DNA from: Candidatus Pantoea deserta
GTDB lineage: Bacteria; Pseudomonadota; Gammaproteobacteria; Enterobacterales; Enterobacteriaceae
Assembly: GCF_003813865.1 (NCBI RefSeq)
Contig: NZ_RMVG01000005.1
Coordinates: 1 to 64,000 of the forward strand
Reading direction: 5' to 3'
DNA length: 64,000 nt
Part shown: one piece after another, positions 30,355 through 40,874 of the stretch
How positions within the stretch are numbered: position 1 is the stretch's first letter
How the letters are laid out: every line of letters begins with the position of its first letter
Notes under the pieces: generated by a model
Seen by the model: only the letters and a program-made list of their open reading frames with translations
Database searches by the model: none
Told to the model about the DNA's origin: nothing
Program-made: the position numbers and the translations under genes

Positions 30355-31719
30355 ATGGACTACTTCCCTCTTTTTTGTCGCCTTCAGGGCAAGCGCTGTT
30401 TACTGGTGGGCGGCGGCGACGTCGCCGAGCGCAAAGCGCGCCTGCTGCTGGCGGCGGGCGCGGACCTGCACGTCGGCGCGCTCCATTTTTCTCCGGCGTT
30501 CCGTCAGTGGGCCGACAACGGCGAGCTGAGCCTGATCGTCGGCGCATTCGACGCCGCCTGGCTGGATGCGTGCTGGCTGGTGGTTGCCGCAACGGATAAT
30601 GACGCCGTGAATCAGCAGGTGGCGGAAGCCGCCGAGGCGCGCCGTATTTTCTGTAACCTGGTGGATGCGCCAGAACAGGCCAGCGCCATTATGCCCTCTG
30701 TTATCGATCGCTCTCCGCTGCTGGTGGCGGTCTCCTCCGGCGGTTGTGCGCCGGTGCTGGCGCGTCTGCTGCGTGAAAAGCTGGAGTCCATACTGCCGCA
30801 GCACCTCGGCCAGCTCGCCTCGCTGGCGGGCACGCTGCGCGCGCGGGTTAAACAGCGCTTTGCCTCTGCGGCGCAGCGCCGCTACTTCTGGGAGCGCTTT
30901 TTCACCAGCGATCGACTGGCGCAGACGCTGGCCAACGGCGACAGCGCGCGCGCAGAGCAGATAACCGCCTCGCTGTTCAGCGACGACCTGCCCGCGCAGG
31001 GCGTAGTCACGCTGGTGGGTGCCGGGCCGGGCGACGCGGGCCTGCTGACGCTGAAAGGGCTCCAGCAGATCCAGCAGGCGGACGTGATCCTGTATGACCG
31101 GCTGGTCTCAGAGGAGGTTCTAAATCTGGTGCGGCGCGATGCCGAACGCATTTTTGTCGGCAAGCGCGCCGGACACCACTGCGTGCCGCAGGCGGAGATC
31201 AATCAGCTGCTGCTGGAGCAGGCGCAGCGCGGCAAGCGGGTGGTCAGGCTGAAAGGCGGCGATCCCTTTATCTTCGGGCGCGGCGGCGAAGAGCTGGAGA
31301 TGCTGGCGCAGCATCAGATCCCCTTTAGCGTGGTGCCAGGCGTCACGGCCGCCTCAGGCTGCTCGGCCTATAGCGGCATTCCGTTAACGCATCGCGATCA
31401 TGCGCAAAGCGTCAGGCTGGTGACCGGCCATCTCCAGCAGGAAAAGGTGCTGGAGTGGCAAAAACTGGCGGCCGAACAGCAGACGCTGGTGTTCTATATG
31501 GGCCTGTCGCAGGCGCCGCACATTCAGCGGCAGCTAATGCAGCACGGGATGCGCGCGGATATGCCGGTGGCGCTGGTGGAGAACGGCACCAGCACGCAAC
31601 AGCGCGTGGTGACCGGCACGCTGGATCGGCTGGGCGAGCTGGCGCGGCAGGTAGCAAGTCCGTCGCTGATTATTATCGGCAGCGTGGTCAGCCTGCGCGA
31701 TCGGCTGCGCTGGTTTTAA
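30355..31719 (+). CDS. cysG: Siroheme synthase CysG
   Basis: CysG (454 residues) carries out all three steps from uroporphyrinogen III to siroheme, the prosthetic group of NirB and of sulfite reductase. The N-terminal dehydrogenase/ferrochelatase half (1-about 205) has the NAD-binding [10 protein letters not shown] (18-27), Asp104 in NLVDAPE and the phospho-serine Ser128 in AVSSGG. The C-terminal SAM methyltransferase half has [15 protein letters not shown] (about 215-229) and [17 protein letters not shown] (about 295). Placement after nirBD ties cofactor supply to nitrite reduction. An intrinsic terminator follows. Confidence 0.97.
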   Translation: MDYFPLFCRLQGKRCLLVGGGDVAERKARLLLAAGADLHVGALHFSPAFRQWADNGELSLIVGAFDAAWLDACWLVVAATDNDAVNQQVAEAAEARRIFCNLVDAPEQASAIMPSVIDRSPLLVAVSSGGCAPVLARLLREKLESILPQHLGQLASLAGTLRARVKQRFASAAQRRYFWERFFTSDRLAQTLANGDSARAEQITASLFSDDLPAQGVVTLVGAGPGDAGLLTLKGLQQIQQADVILYDRLVSEEVLNLVRRDAERIFVGKRAGHHCVPQAEINQLLLEQAQRGKRVVRLKGGDPFIFGRGGEELEMLAQHQIPFSVVPGVTAASGCSAYSGIPLTHRDHAQSVRLVTGHLQQEKVLEWQKLAAEQQTLVFYMGLSQAPHIQRQLMQHGMRADMPVALVENGTSTQQRVVTGTLDRLGELARQVASPSLIIIGSVVSLRDRLRWF

Positions 31720-31728
31720 AAAAACCAT

Positions 31729-31761
31729 GATGGCGGGTCAGGCTTTCCCGCCATCTTTACT
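31729..31761 (+). terminator. Terminator of nirBD-cysG
   Basis: GATGGCGGG (31729-31737) pairs with CCCGCCATC (31747-31755) around a 9-nt loop and is followed by TTTACT. It is ten bases after the cysG stop. Confidence 0.78.
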
Positions 31762-31844
31762 GCACTCGCCGTTCACTATGCGGTAAGATAAACAGGATTT
31801 CCTGCCGCAGCGCCTCAAATAATAAAGGGTTTAATCCGCCGCAA

Positions 31845-31863
31845 ACATGCCTCGTTAACATGT
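31845..31863. promoter_or_regulatory. Inverted repeat upstream of the first TetR gene
   Basis: ACATG-N9-CATGT lies 13 nt before the start codon and just upstream of the SD GGGAG. It could be an autoregulatory TetR operator, but the arms are only 5 bp. Confidence 0.3.
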
Positions 31864-31876
31864 CCGGGAGAGAAGC

Positions 31877-32443
31877 ATGATAAATCGTAGTGAACAAATT
31901 CTTCTGGCCGCTGAGCATTGTATGCGGCAAAAAGGTTTTCATCAGACCTCGATCCAAAATATTGCCGAAGAGGCAAGCATCAGCATTGGCTTGATCTATA
32001 AATATTACAAAAATAAAGAGGCGATTATTGAAGCGCTGGTGATCAGCGTGGTCGAACGTATGATCGCTTTATTGAACGCCGATTTCCGACGAATTGCCCA
32101 TCGCGCCGATCATCGCAGCCCGTCCCAGGACATCGTGCCGCCTGAAGTGGAAAAAAGTATCACGCTATTAATGGAGATCTCTTCAGAGGCTACGCGAAAT
32201 CCCGCTATCGAAAAAATATTGAACGATGCCTGGCAGAAACTAAAAGACAATTTTATCGCCCAAGAACTGGCCCTGAATCCAGGTCAGAATGCCAGCATTA
32301 TCAATACGCGGTTGCATGTTATGTCACTGCTGATTGATGGCGTCATTATCCGCCGTTGTATGAAGCAGCGCGACATATCGGCTGATTTTATGGCTTTTCT
32401 GGATACGCTGATACAGGAGCTTTATCCCAACAGCGCCGCCTGA
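31877..32443 (+). CDS. TetR/AcrR family transcriptional regulator (first)
   Basis: The protein (188 residues) has an N-terminal TetR helix-turn-helix (about 5-52): ILLAAEHCMRQKGFHQTSIQNIAEEASISIGLIYKYYKNKEAIIE, with the typical IYKYYKNKE recognition-helix ending. The rest (about 60-188) is the helical ligand/dimer domain and gives no clue to the inducer. It has a good SD (GGGAGAG). It is convergent with a second TetR gene, with only two bases between the stops. AT-richer codons near the start differ slightly from the flanking housekeeping genes. The efflux operon next door is a plausible target. Confidence 0.9.
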   Translation: MINRSEQILLAAEHCMRQKGFHQTSIQNIAEEASISIGLIYKYYKNKEAIIEALVISVVERMIALLNADFRRIAHRADHRSPSQDIVPPEVEKSITLLMEISSEATRNPAIEKILNDAWQKLKDNFIAQELALNPGQNASIINTRLHVMSLLIDGVIIRRCMKQRDISADFMAFLDTLIQELYPNSAA

Positions 32444-32445
32444 AA

Positions 32446-33027
32446 TCAGCAAAAAATGCGCTGACTGAGGATGGCGTTGATACGCGCCAGCTCAGTATCA
32501 TCAAGGCTGTTCTCATCGCCGAAAGCGCGGCAGGCGACCCCATCCACCAGCAGCAGCATAAGCTGAATACGATACAAACGCTGCTGCGAAGAAAGTTGCG
32601 GCCAGCGGCTGGCAAAAGCGGAGGTTAATGTTGTCAGTAATAACGCCTCTTCCTGCGCCAGAATATCACGCACCCTTTCATTACGGGACGCCTCAGAATA
32701 CGTTTCCAGTAATAAACGGCGCTCGCGCAAAGGCCACTGATGCCAAAAATCTGAATCGCTACGGATAATAGCGGCGGTTGAATGTTGCTGCGGCAGATGC
32801 TCTGCTAAAAAAGCGGACCATGCCCGAACGATAGACGTTATTGTCTCACTCACAATCGCTTCTTTACTGTGAAAGTAGCGGTAAATTTGTCCTGCGCCCA
32901 GCCCGGATTCACGACTAATATCCGCCATACTGGCGCCATGAAAACCGGAGCGGCTAAAGCAAGACATCGCTGCTGAAATAATCAATTGCTGACGCTGCCG
33001 AAAAAAGCTTTCTTCAGCCTGTTTCAT
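32446..33027 (-). CDS. TetR/AcrR family transcriptional regulator (second, 3' of efflux operon)
   Basis: From the ATG at 33027 the protein is 193 residues, with a TetR helix-turn-helix at about 10-55 (IISAAMSCFSRSGFHGASMADISRESG; IYRYFHSKE). The SD TGGAG precedes this start. An in-frame GTG/ATG at 33159-33154, overlapping the stop of the upstream outer-membrane gene, would add 44 residues and allow translational coupling, but the extension does not look like TetR sequence and runs through a strong hairpin. It lies in the same direction as, and 128 nt after, the RND operon, so it probably controls it. The ligand is unknown. Confidence 0.88.
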   Translation of the reverse strand: MKQAEESFFRQRQQLIISAAMSCFSRSGFHGASMADISRESGLGAGQIYRYFHSKEAIVSETITSIVRAWSAFLAEHLPQQHSTAAIIRSDSDFWHQWPLRERRLLLETYSEASRNERVRDILAQEEALLLTTLTSAFASRWPQLSSQQRLYRIQLMLLLVDGVACRAFGDENSLDDTELARINAILSQRIFC

Positions 33028-33117
33028 TTTGACTCCAGGAAATGATTGCGCACGCTTTTCAAAACTGTCGGGCATTTTACCCAGGGGTGTAATGCAGGCA
33101 TAGATCCGCTTGCCTGT

Positions 33118-33152
33118 TTGCCGCGAGGCCGATAATACCGGCCTCGCGGCAA
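33118..33152. terminator. 14-bp perfect hairpin after the efflux operon
   Basis: Positions 33118-33131 pair perfectly with 33139-33152 (TTGCCGCGAGGCCG / CGGCCTCGCGGCAA) around a 7-nt loop, starting three bases after the outer-membrane gene's stop. No T-run follows on either strand, so termination may be partial, with read-through into the TetR gene. Confidence 0.6.
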
Positions 33153-33155
33153 CCA

Positions 33156-34583
33156 TCACGGTTTAAGCGCCGACTCTTTTAAGCCGCTGCCGCCCCCCAT
33201 CACTTTATAGAAGGTGTTGAGGTTTTGATAATAGGCCTGCTGCGCGCTCACCAGACTGGTGCGCGCGCTGTACAAGGTGCGCTGGGCGGTTAACGCATTC
33301 AGATAGGTATCGACGCCGCTCTGATAGCGCAAATCCGCCAGGTGATAGTAAGTCTGCGCGGCCGCCGCATTCTTCTGCTGGCTGGTCAGCTGATCCTGAA
33401 TGGTGCCGCGTCGCGCCAGCGCATCCGCTACCTCCTGAAAGGCGGTTTGCACCGCTTTCTCATACGCCGCCACATAATACTCTTTTTGCGCCTGGGTATA
33501 TTTCAGGTAGGAAACATTGTATCCCCCGGTGAAGATCGGCAGCGAAATCGATGGCGCGAACGACCAGATGCCTGCGCCATTTTTGAACAGGCCGGAGAGA
33601 TCGCCACTGCCCACGCCGCCGCTCGCCGTGAGTGAAATGCTCGGAAAGAAGTTCGCGCGCGCTGCGCCAATACTGGCGTTTGCCGACTTCAGATTATGCT
33701 CAGCCTGAAGCACATCCGGCCGGTTAAGCAAGGCGTCCGAACTTATCCCCGCCGGGACATCCCGCAATGCCTTGCCTAAGGATTCGATATTCTCAGGCAG
33801 CAGGGTATCGGGAACACGTCTGCCTACTACCAGGTCCAGCGCATTCTTATCCTGCGCCACGCTGGTGGCATAGCTGGCGACATCCGCCATAGCTGACTGC
33901 CAGGTCGTTTCCGCGGAGGAGACATCCACCATAGAATCCACGCCGTTTTCCATGCGCTTGCGCGTCACCTCCAGCGACTGACGCGCGCTTTCGGCGGTCT
34001 CTTTGGCGATAGCCAGATTGCTGCGATCCGCCGCCAGCGCCAGCCAGTAGTCGATCGTATTGTATAAGACCGTCAGACGCGTACTGCGCGCGCCCTCCAG
34101 CGTTCCCAGATAGCTTTCATACTGTTGCCGCGTCAGACTCTGGTTTTTGCCAAACAGATCCAGTTCGAATGAGCTGACCGAACCCTCTGCGGAGTAGCTA
34201 CTGCTCAGCGCTGTTTGATTGCCTTCCCCCGTCAGCGCGCGAGAGCGCGTGCCGCTTAGCCCGGCATTAATAGTCGGAAAGAGATCCGCGCGCTGTTCGC
34301 CATACTGCGCGTGCGCAGATTTTACGCTGGCGACGGCCTCACGCAGATCGCGACTGCTGTCCAGCGCCATCGCCACAACCTGACGCAGCCTGTCGTTAAG
34401 AACATAACTCTGCCAGCTGATGTCACGATAGTTACTGCTCTGAGCGCCTTGCAGCGACTGATAAGCTTCGCCTGTCGGCATGGTGGTATCGACCGCCCCG
34501 TCAGGGCGGTCATAGTGAGGATCCAGTGAAACGCAGCCAGCCAGAAGGCAGGGTAAAAACACCATTAAGCGTTTAGCTAACAT
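33156..34583 (-). CDS. RND efflux outer-membrane lipoprotein (OprM/NodT family)
   Basis: The protein (475 residues) is the TolC-like outer-membrane channel of the tripartite pump. The start at 34583 gives a lipoprotein signal with lipobox LLAGC (lipidated Cys17) and has the SD GGGAG; a 58-codon upstream extension is rejected. Two repeated OEP domains follow (about 60-250 and 270-465), with typical segments AERSNLAIAKETAESARQ-like (near 200) and RPDVLQAEHNLKSANASIGAARANFFP (near 305-331). It starts one base after the RND gene's stop, so the pump genes are coupled. Its substrate range cannot be read from sequence. Confidence 0.93.
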   Translation of the reverse strand: MLAKRLMVFLPCLLAGCVSLDPHYDRPDGAVDTTMPTGEAYQSLQGAQSSNYRDISWQSYVLNDRLRQVVAMALDSSRDLREAVASVKSAHAQYGEQRADLFPTINAGLSGTRSRALTGEGNQTALSSSYSAEGSVSSFELDLFGKNQSLTRQQYESYLGTLEGARSTRLTVLYNTIDYWLALAADRSNLAIAKETAESARQSLEVTRKRMENGVDSMVDVSSAETTWQSAMADVASYATSVAQDKNALDLVVGRRVPDTLLPENIESLGKALRDVPAGISSDALLNRPDVLQAEHNLKSANASIGAARANFFPSISLTASGGVGSGDLSGLFKNGAGIWSFAPSISLPIFTGGYNVSYLKYTQAQKEYYVAAYEKAVQTAFQEVADALARRGTIQDQLTSQQKNAAAAQTYYHLADLRYQSGVDTYLNALTAQRTLYSARTSLVSAQQAYYQNLNTFYKVMGGGSGLKESALKP

Positions 34584-34584
34584 A

Positions 34585-37500
34585 TTATTCTCCCGCCTTC
34601 TCAGCAGATTCATTATGTGGAATCGCCGGAAACATACGACGGACCAGGACAAAAAACAGTGGAACAAAGAAAATCGCCAGTAGCGTGGCGGTGATCGTCC
34701 CGCCAATAATGCCGGTACCAATAGCAATACGGCTGTTAGCCCCGGCTCCCGTCGCAATGGCCAGCGGCAACACCCCGGCGCTAAAGGCCAGCGACGTCAT
34801 GATGATGGGGCGCAAGCGCATTGACGCCGCATGAATGGCTGCCTTGATGAGGTTTTCACCTTTGCGATAGTTATCTTCTGCGAACTCGACAATCAAAATG
34901 GCGTTCTTTGCCGACAAGCCGATAATGGTCAGCAGCGCGACCTGAAAATAGACGTCGTTTTCCAGTCCGCGCAGCGTAACGGCCAGCAGAGCGCCGACGA
35001 CGCCCAGCGGCACCACCATCATGACGGAGAAAGGTACCGACCAGCTCTCATAGAGCGCGGCCAGACATAAAAACACCACCAGCAGCGAAATGGCATACAG
35101 CGAAATGGCCTGATTACCGGAAAGTTTTTCCTGATAGGATAAGCCGCTCCACGCATAGGCCGTTCCGGCAGGCAGTTTGCCGGCCAGCTTCTCCATAGCG
35201 TTCATCGCATCGCCTGAACTTTTGCCGGACGCCGCCGATCCCTGAATTTCATAAGATGCGAGGCCGTTGTAACGGGACAACACATCCGGGCCATACTCCC
35301 AGTGCGACGTGGCAAAGGATGAAAACGGCACCATCGTACTGTTGCTGTCACTGTCGCTTCCACGGACGTACCACTGGTCAATATCCTCAGGCTTGCTGCG
35401 GAATGGCTCATCCCCCTGGATATAAACTTTCTTTACCCTGCCCCGGTCGGTAAAGTCGTTAACATAGCTGCCGCCAATGGCTGCGCTCAGCGTGTCGTTA
35501 ATATCGCTCACCGATAGCCCCAGCGACTGGGCCTTCTGATCGTCAATCTCAACCTGCAACTGCGGCAGATCCGGCAGGGTATTGGCGCGAACCGCGCTCA
35601 TGGTGCTGTCTTTATTCGCTTCGGCAATCAGCTGATTGCGCATCTGCAACAGCCGATCGCGATCGGTGCCGCCGCGAGCCTGCAATTCAAACGTAAAGCC
35701 GTTCGACTGACCAAGACCAGAGACGGCCGGCGGCGACAGCACGAAGATTTGCGCATCGCGGATAGTGGAGAGATTCATCATGGCGCGGGCGGCAATCGCA
35801 TCGGCGCTGTTTTCCGATCCTTTACGTTCGCTCCAGTTTTTCAGCGAAATAAAACCAATACCGGCATTTTGTCCGCTGCCTGCGAAGCTAAATCCATCGA
35901 CCAGCATACTGACGTTAACGTTATCCTTCTCTTTGGTGGCGAAATACGCCTGCACCTGACGACGAACGCTTGCGGTGCGGTTTTCTGTTGCGCCCGGCGC
36001 GAGCTGATACTGCACCATGATATAGCCCTGATCTTCCGTCGGCAGGAAGCCGGTCGGCAGCCGCAGATAGAGCACCACGCAGCCAGCCAGTAAAACGCCA
36101 TACAACAGCAGATAGCGCATCGAACTGTGGACGACGTGACCCACGCCGTTCTGATAGCGCGCCTGAACCTTTTCATAGCTGCGATTAAACCAGCCGAAAA
36201 AGCCCTTCTGCCCGCTTTCGTGACTATGCGGTTTTAGCAAGGTCGCGCACAGCGCGGGCGTTAGCGTCAGGGCGACGATCACCGACAACACCATTGACGA
36301 CACGATAGTGATGGAGAACTGACGATAAATAACGCCGGTAGAGCCGCTGAAAAAGGTCATGGGCAGAAAGACCGCTGACAGCACCATAGCGATACCAATC
36401 AGCGCGCCGGTTATTTCCCGCATCGATTTTTCAGTCGCCTGACGCGGCGGCAATCCCTCTTCGCGCATGACGCGTTCGACGTTCTCCACCACGACGATGG
36501 CGTCATCCACCAGCAGGCCAATCGCCAGCACGATGCCAAACATGGTGAGGGTGTTAATGGAATAGCCGAACAGCGCCAGCACGCCAAAGGTACCGAGCAG
36601 CACAACCGGCACGGCAATGGCGGGAATAAGCGTCGTGCGGATATTTTGCAGGAAGACAAACATCACGATTACCACCAGGATGATCGCCTCAATCAGCGTT
36701 TTTACCACCTCTTCGATGGAGATTTTAACAAAGTCAGTGCTGTCCAGCGGGTAGGCGATCTCATAGCCTGCGGGCATGCTGCTGCGGAAATCCTCAATGG
36801 TGGCTTTCACCTGCTCGGCGGTCGAAAGCGCATTGGCTCCTGACGCAAGCTGTACCGCAATACCTGATGCCGGATGGCCGTTGGCCAGCACATTGGCGCT
36901 GTAGTCTTCATTGCCCATCTCTACCCGCGCCACATCGCTCAGGCGCACCACGGAGCCGTCAGTCTGGCTTTTAAGGACGATATTGCGGAACTGTTCGGGC
37001 GTTTGCAGTCGCGAACGCGAGCGTACCGTCGCCACCAGCTGCTGCTCTTTACTGGCTGGCTGCGCACCGATCTGACCAGAGGAAACCTGCGTATTCTGCG
37101 CTTCCAGCGCGCTGGTGACGTCGGATGGCATCAATGAAAAAGAGGCCAGTTTGTTCGGATCGAGCCAGATGCGCATCGCATATTCTGCGCCAAATACCTG
37201 CACGCTGCCGACGCCCGGCACACGCGCCAGCGTATCCTCCATATTGCTGACCATATAGTCAGCCACGTCAGATGAGGTGCTTTTATTGGTTTTATCATAC
37301 AGCGCCAGGATCAGCAGGAAGTCGCTCTGCGCCTTCTCTACCGTTACGCCTTGCGTCGTTACCGCAGAGGGCAAACGACTCTCCGCCTGCTGCACTTTAT
37401 TCTGCACCTGAACCTGAGCGATGTCCGGATCGGTTCCCTGTTGAAACGTGACGGTAATTTTTACCTGCCCGGTAGACGCGGTGCTGGTCGAACTAAAATA

Positions 37501-37731
37501 GAGCAGGCCATCCAGGCCGGTCAGCTGCTGCTCGATAACCTGCGTCACGCTGCTTTCAAGCGTTTCTGCGGATGCGCCCGTATAGGTGGCCTGAATACTA
37601 ATCTGCGGCGGCGCCACATCAGGATATTGCGCAATCGGCAGGCTTTTAATGCTCAGCACGCCGAACAGCATGATGCAGATAGCGATAACCCAGGCGAAGA
37701 CCGGGCGGCGAATAAAGAACTGAGCCAACAT
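34585..37731 (-). CDS. RND multidrug efflux transporter, HAE1/AcrB family
   Basis: The protein (1048 residues) is an inner-membrane proton/drug antiporter. It has the two-fold RND plan: a membrane helix at about 10-28, a large periplasmic loop, six helices (about 340-560), a second periplasmic loop and a last helix set (about 870-1035). The proton-relay aspartates are Asp409 and Asp410 ([17 protein letters not shown]); the partner lysine is in [14 protein letters not shown] (about 942). Length and motifs match AcrB/MexB. It lies between adaptor and channel genes (2-nt and 1-nt gaps). It may be EefB-like, but I cannot assign a named system. Confidence 0.95.
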   Translation of the reverse strand: MLAQFFIRRPVFAWVIAICIMLFGVLSIKSLPIAQYPDVAPPQISIQATYTGASAETLESSVTQVIEQQLTGLDGLLYFSSTSTASTGQVKITVTFQQGTDPDIAQVQVQNKVQQAESRLPSAVTTQGVTVEKAQSDFLLILALYDKTNKSTSSDVADYMVSNMEDTLARVPGVGSVQVFGAEYAMRIWLDPNKLASFSLMPSDVTSALEAQNTQVSSGQIGAQPASKEQQLVATVRSRSRLQTPEQFRNIVLKSQTDGSVVRLSDVARVEMGNEDYSANVLANGHPASGIAVQLASGANALSTAEQVKATIEDFRSSMPAGYEIAYPLDSTDFVKISIEEVVKTLIEAIILVVIVMFVFLQNIRTTLIPAIAVPVVLLGTFGVLALFGYSINTLTMFGIVLAIGLLVDDAIVVVENVERVMREEGLPPRQATEKSMREITGALIGIAMVLSAVFLPMTFFSGSTGVIYRQFSITIVSSMVLSVIVALTLTPALCATLLKPHSHESGQKGFFGWFNRSYEKVQARYQNGVGHVVHSSMRYLLLYGVLLAGCVVLYLRLPTGFLPTEDQGYIMVQYQLAPGATENRTASVRRQVQAYFATKEKDNVNVSMLVDGFSFAGSGQNAGIGFISLKNWSERKGSENSADAIAARAMMNLSTIRDAQIFVLSPPAVSGLGQSNGFTFELQARGGTDRDRLLQMRNQLIAEANKDSTMSAVRANTLPDLPQLQVEIDDQKAQSLGLSVSDINDTLSAAIGGSYVNDFTDRGRVKKVYIQGDEPFRSKPEDIDQWYVRGSDSDSNSTMVPFSSFATSHWEYGPDVLSRYNGLASYEIQGSAASGKSSGDAMNAMEKLAGKLPAGTAYAWSGLSYQEKLSGNQAISLYAISLLVVFLCLAALYESWSVPFSVMMVVPLGVVGALLAVTLRGLENDVYFQVALLTIIGLSAKNAILIVEFAEDNYRKGENLIKAAIHAASMRLRPIIMTSLAFSAGVLPLAIATGAGANSRIAIGTGIIGGTITATLLAIFFVPLFFVLVRRMFPAIPHNESAEKAGE

Positions 37732-37733
37732 AA

Positions 37734-38882
37734 TTAGTTGCCTCCGCTATTCTGGCTGCCGTCGTTGAGCGTCGCTTCGACCGCCTTCACGCTCATACCG
37801 GCCTGAACTTTAGCGGTGCCCTCGACGATTAGCCTGTCCCCGCTTTGCAGCCCTTGCGTCACCAGCCATTTGTTATTCAACACGCGATCGGTGACGACTT
37901 CTCTGCTTTCTACTTTGTTCTCTTTATTAACGACCAGGGCGGTCGCATTGCCTTTAGCGTCACGGGTGATGCCCTGCTGAGGCGCAAGAATCGCATCGTT
38001 TTTAACGCCATTAACGACGCTGGCGCGGACATACATTCCGGGCAACAGCTCATGCTGAGGGTTAGGGAAAATAGCGCGTAACGTCACCGTGCCGGTCGCC
38101 TCATCCACGGCCACCTCGGTCAGTTCTAACTTGCCGGAATAGGCATAGTCGCTGCCATCCTCCAGCTTCACCTTAACCGGAACGGTGTCCCCGCTCTGCT
38201 GGAGCGAGCTTTGCTGGCGCTTGAGTTTTAGCAGCTGGACGCTGGACTGGGTCAAATCGACATAAACAGGATCAAGCGCGCGGATCGTCGCCAGCGCAGT
38301 GGTCTGGCTGGCCGTGACCAGCGCCCCTGGCGTTACCGACGAGATACCGATACGCCCGGTAATCGGCGCTTTAATCTGCGTGTAGTTAAGGTTAATGCGC
38401 GCGCTTTCTACTGCGGCGCGATATTGCGCAACGGAAGCGATATTTTGCTGGTATGTCGCCAGCGCGTCGTCAGCGTCCTGACGCGATACGCCATTTTCTT
38501 TCACCAGCGCTGCATAGCGATCGGCTTTCAGTTTGCTGCTTTTTACCAGCGCCTGAGCATTTTTTAACTGGGCTACCGCCTCATCGTAGCTGGCCTGATA
38601 GCTGGCAGGATCAATCTGATAAAGCACCTGCCCGGCCTTCACTTCATCACCTTCGGTGAAAAGCCGCTTTTGAATAATGCCATCCACTTGGGGGCGAACA
38701 TCTGACACCATCGTGCCCGTCACGCGGCCGCTAAGCTGACTGTCAAGCGTGACAGGCTCAGCCTGCAAGGTTTTGACGCCAACTTCAGTGACTGCATTTC
38801 CTGCTGGCGCAACCGTGTTTTGATCGCAAGCGGCAATCAATAACCCCAGCCCAACCACCGCACTGCGCTGAAAAATTTTCAT
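37734..38882 (-). CDS. RND efflux periplasmic adaptor (membrane-fusion protein)
   Basis: The protein (382 residues) is the periplasmic adaptor joining the RND pump to the outer-membrane channel. A lipoprotein signal ends at LIAAC (Cys19). The barrel-sandwich halves flank a helical hairpin (about 95-165; [28 protein letters not shown] region); the lipoyl-like motif [26 protein letters not shown] is at about 67-92, and the second half is [13 protein letters not shown] at about 167-179. It is the first gene of the operon, two bases before the transporter gene. An operator-like inverted repeat lies 16 nt upstream of its start. Confidence 0.93.
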   Translation of the reverse strand: MKIFQRSAVVGLGLLIAACDQNTVAPAGNAVTEVGVKTLQAEPVTLDSQLSGRVTGTMVSDVRPQVDGIIQKRLFTEGDEVKAGQVLYQIDPASYQASYDEAVAQLKNAQALVKSSKLKADRYAALVKENGVSRQDADDALATYQQNIASVAQYRAAVESARINLNYTQIKAPITGRIGISSVTPGALVTASQTTALATIRALDPVYVDLTQSSVQLLKLKRQQSSLQQSGDTVPVKVKLEDGSDYAYSGKLELTEVAVDEATGTVTLRAIFPNPQHELLPGMYVRASVVNGVKNDAILAPQQGITRDAKGNATALVVNKENKVESREVVTDRVLNNKWLVTQGLQSGDRLIVEGTAKVQAGMSVKAVEATLNDGSQNSGGN

Positions 38883-38897
38883 GCTTATACCTGTAGT

Positions 38898-38909
38898 GAA
38901 TGTTCATTC
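38898..38909. promoter_or_regulatory. Candidate TetR operator upstream of the efflux operon
   Basis: GAATG-TT-CATTC is a perfect 5-bp inverted repeat with a 2-bp spacer, 16 nt upstream of the adaptor ATG. TetR-type operators of RND systems are often short palindromes of this kind placed on the operon leader. Which TetR protein binds it, if either, is unknown. Confidence 0.45.
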
Positions 38910-39093
38910 TCAGCGCAGCAGTTTAACAAACAACCAAAAAAAGATATGTAAGCGAATCGAAAAGAGTGGCGCGACCAGCTGTAAGTGAGTGAGAAGCCAG
39001 GAGCACGCAAAGCCAATGGCCTTGTGGCGCGAAAGAAGCGGAACATTTCGCTTAACCAGGAAGTGATGTCGCAGACAAAACAGGAACGGAGGC

Positions 39094-39124
39094 GAAAAAA
39101 AGCCGAAACGCCAGGGTTTCGGCC
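39094..39124 (-). terminator. Terminator of the trpS operon
   Basis: GCCGAAAC (39102-39109) pairs with GTTTCGGC (39116-39123) around a 6-nt loop; on the minus strand seven Ts follow directly. It lies 52 nt after the trpS stop and ends the dam-rpe-gph-trpS transcript. A second hairpin (39151-39167, CTGCGCG/CGCGCAG) lies between it and trpS. Confidence 0.92.
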
Positions 39125-39175
39125 ATATTCAGTCAGAGGACGTCGCTAAGCTGCGCGTTCCGCGCAGCAAGTCAC

Positions 39176-40180
39176 TCAGGGCGCAGCAACAAAGCCGACA
39201 GCTTCATACACCTTTTTCAGCGTCTCCTGCGCGCGCTCACGCGCTTTCTGTGCGCCGTCACGCATGACCTGCTCAAGGAAGGCTTCGTCGTTGCGATAGC
39301 GGTGATAGCGCTCCTGCAACTCAGACAGCATGCCGGACACGGCATCCGCCACCGCGCCTTTCAGGTGGCCATACATCTTGCCTTCAAACTCAGCTTCCAG
39401 CTCGGCGATGGTTTTGCCCGTGACGCCGGACAAAATATCCAGCAGGTTTGAAACGCCCGCTTTCTCTTTCACGTCGTAGCGCACCACCGGCGGCTCTTCA
39501 GAGTCGGTCACGGCGCGTTTGATTTTTTTCACTACCGACTTCGGATCTTCCAGCAGGCCGATTACGTTATTGCGGTTATCGTCCGATTTGGACATTTTGC
39601 GCGTCGGCTCCAGCAGTGACATCACGCGAGCGCCCGATTTCGGGATAAATGGCTCAGGCACGCGGAAAATATCGCCATAGAGCGCATTGAAGCGCTGCGC
39701 AATATCACGGCTCAGCTCCAGGTGCTGCTTCTGGTCTTCGCCCACCGGCACCTGGTTGGTCTGATACAGCAGAATATCTGCCGCCATCAGCACCGGATAA
39801 TCAAACAGGCCCGCATTGATGTTCTCTTCGTAGCGCGCTGACTTGTCTTTAAACTGCGTCATGCGGCTCAGCTCGCCGAAATAGGCGTAACAGTTCAGCA
39901 CCCAGCTCAGCTGAGCATGTTCCGGTACGTGCGACTGAACGAAGATAGTGCTTTTAGCGGGATCGATGCCGCAGGCGAGATAGAGCGCCAGCGTATCCAG
40001 CGTGGCTTTACGCAGCGCCGCCGGATCCTGACGAACGGTAATGGCGTGCAGATCGACGATGCAGTAAATGCAGTGAAAATCGTCCTGCATCTGCACCCAC
40101 TGACGCAGCGCACCCATATAGTTGCCAATGGTAAGTTCGCCGGACGGCTGTGCGCCGCTGAAAACAATGGGTTTGCTCAT
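39176..40180 (-). CDS. trpS: Tryptophanyl-tRNA synthetase
   Basis: TrpS (334 residues) is the class-I synthetase that charges tRNA-Trp. It begins [25 protein letters not shown], with the HIGH-equivalent TIGN at about 17-20, and carries KMSKS near residue 196 ([11 protein letters not shown]). Its length equals E. coli TrpS. The start at 40180 has the SD AGGA; 16 upstream in-frame codons overlap gph and are rejected. It is the last gene of the dam-rpe-gph-trpS group, 13 nt after gph. Confidence 0.97.
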   Translation of the reverse strand: MSKPIVFSGAQPSGELTIGNYMGALRQWVQMQDDFHCIYCIVDLHAITVRQDPAALRKATLDTLALYLACGIDPAKSTIFVQSHVPEHAQLSWVLNCYAYFGELSRMTQFKDKSARYEENINAGLFDYPVLMAADILLYQTNQVPVGEDQKQHLELSRDIAQRFNALYGDIFRVPEPFIPKSGARVMSLLEPTRKMSKSDDNRNNVIGLLEDPKSVVKKIKRAVTDSEEPPVVRYDVKEKAGVSNLLDILSGVTGKTIAELEAEFEGKMYGHLKGAVADAVSGMLSELQERYHRYRNDEAFLEQVMRDGAQKARERAQETLKKVYEAVGFVAAP

Positions 40181-40193
40181 GCTTATGTCCTGA

Positions 40194-40874
40194 TTAGTAC
40201 AGCCCGAGAGCGGGCAAAAGTTCATCAAAAGAGTCGAGAGTCAAATTCGGGTTACTGTCGGCGATCGGCTCGCCGTAGTTATAGCCATAGGTCATGGCGA
40301 CATTAGGCACGCCCGCCGCCTGTGCGGCCTGAATATCATTGCGTGAATCGCCGACGAACAGCAGCTGGTTCTGAAGCACGCCGAACTGGCCCAGCACCAG
40401 GAAAATCGCCGCCGGATGAGGTTTCTTCACGATCACGTCATCGCCGCCGATGATCAGCGTAAAAGCGTCAGCGATGCCAAGCGACGCCAGCAGCGGCGCA
40501 ACAAACGGCGTCGGCTTGTTGGTCACGATCGCCATCGGCAGCCCCCTGGCATGCAGCGCCAGCAGCGTCTCTTTTACCTGCGGAAACAGTGTGCTGCCTG
40601 CTTCCACCGTATCGGCGTAGTGTTTGTCAAACAGCGCGCGCGCGTCGCGCTGCTCGTCAGGCTGAGGTTCACGGCCCAGCGCCCAGGTCAGCGCGCGCGA
40701 CATCATGACGTCAGCGCCGTTGCCAATCCAGGTTGAGGTGCGCGCAACACCCGCTGGCGGCAGCTTAAGATCGGCCAGCGCCAGATCGATAGCCTGCGCC
40801 AGCCCTGGCGCGCTGTGCACCAGCGTCCCGTCGAGATCGAACGCCAGCGCGCGAATATCAGTGAAATGAGCCAT
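40194..40874 (-). CDS. gph: Phosphoglycolate phosphatase
   Basis: Gph (226 residues) is a HAD-superfamily phosphatase that clears 2-phosphoglycolate, in E. coli mainly from repair of 3'-phosphoglycolate DNA ends. HAD motif I is FDLDGTLV (about 12-19, nucleophile Asp13), motif II is VTNKP (about 123), and motif III/IV are KKPHP and FVGDSRND (about 175). The start at 40874 has the SD GGAGAAGG and overlaps the rpe 3' end by 17 nt. Confidence 0.96.
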   Translation of the reverse strand: MAHFTDIRALAFDLDGTLVHSAPGLAQAIDLALADLKLPPAGVARTSTWIGNGADVMMSRALTWALGREPQPDEQRDARALFDKHYADTVEAGSTLFPQVKETLLALHARGLPMAIVTNKPTPFVAPLLASLGIADAFTLIIGGDDVIVKKPHPAAIFLVLGQFGVLQNQLLFVGDSRNDIQAAQAAGVPNVAMTYGYNYGEPIADSNPNLTLDSFDELLPALGLY

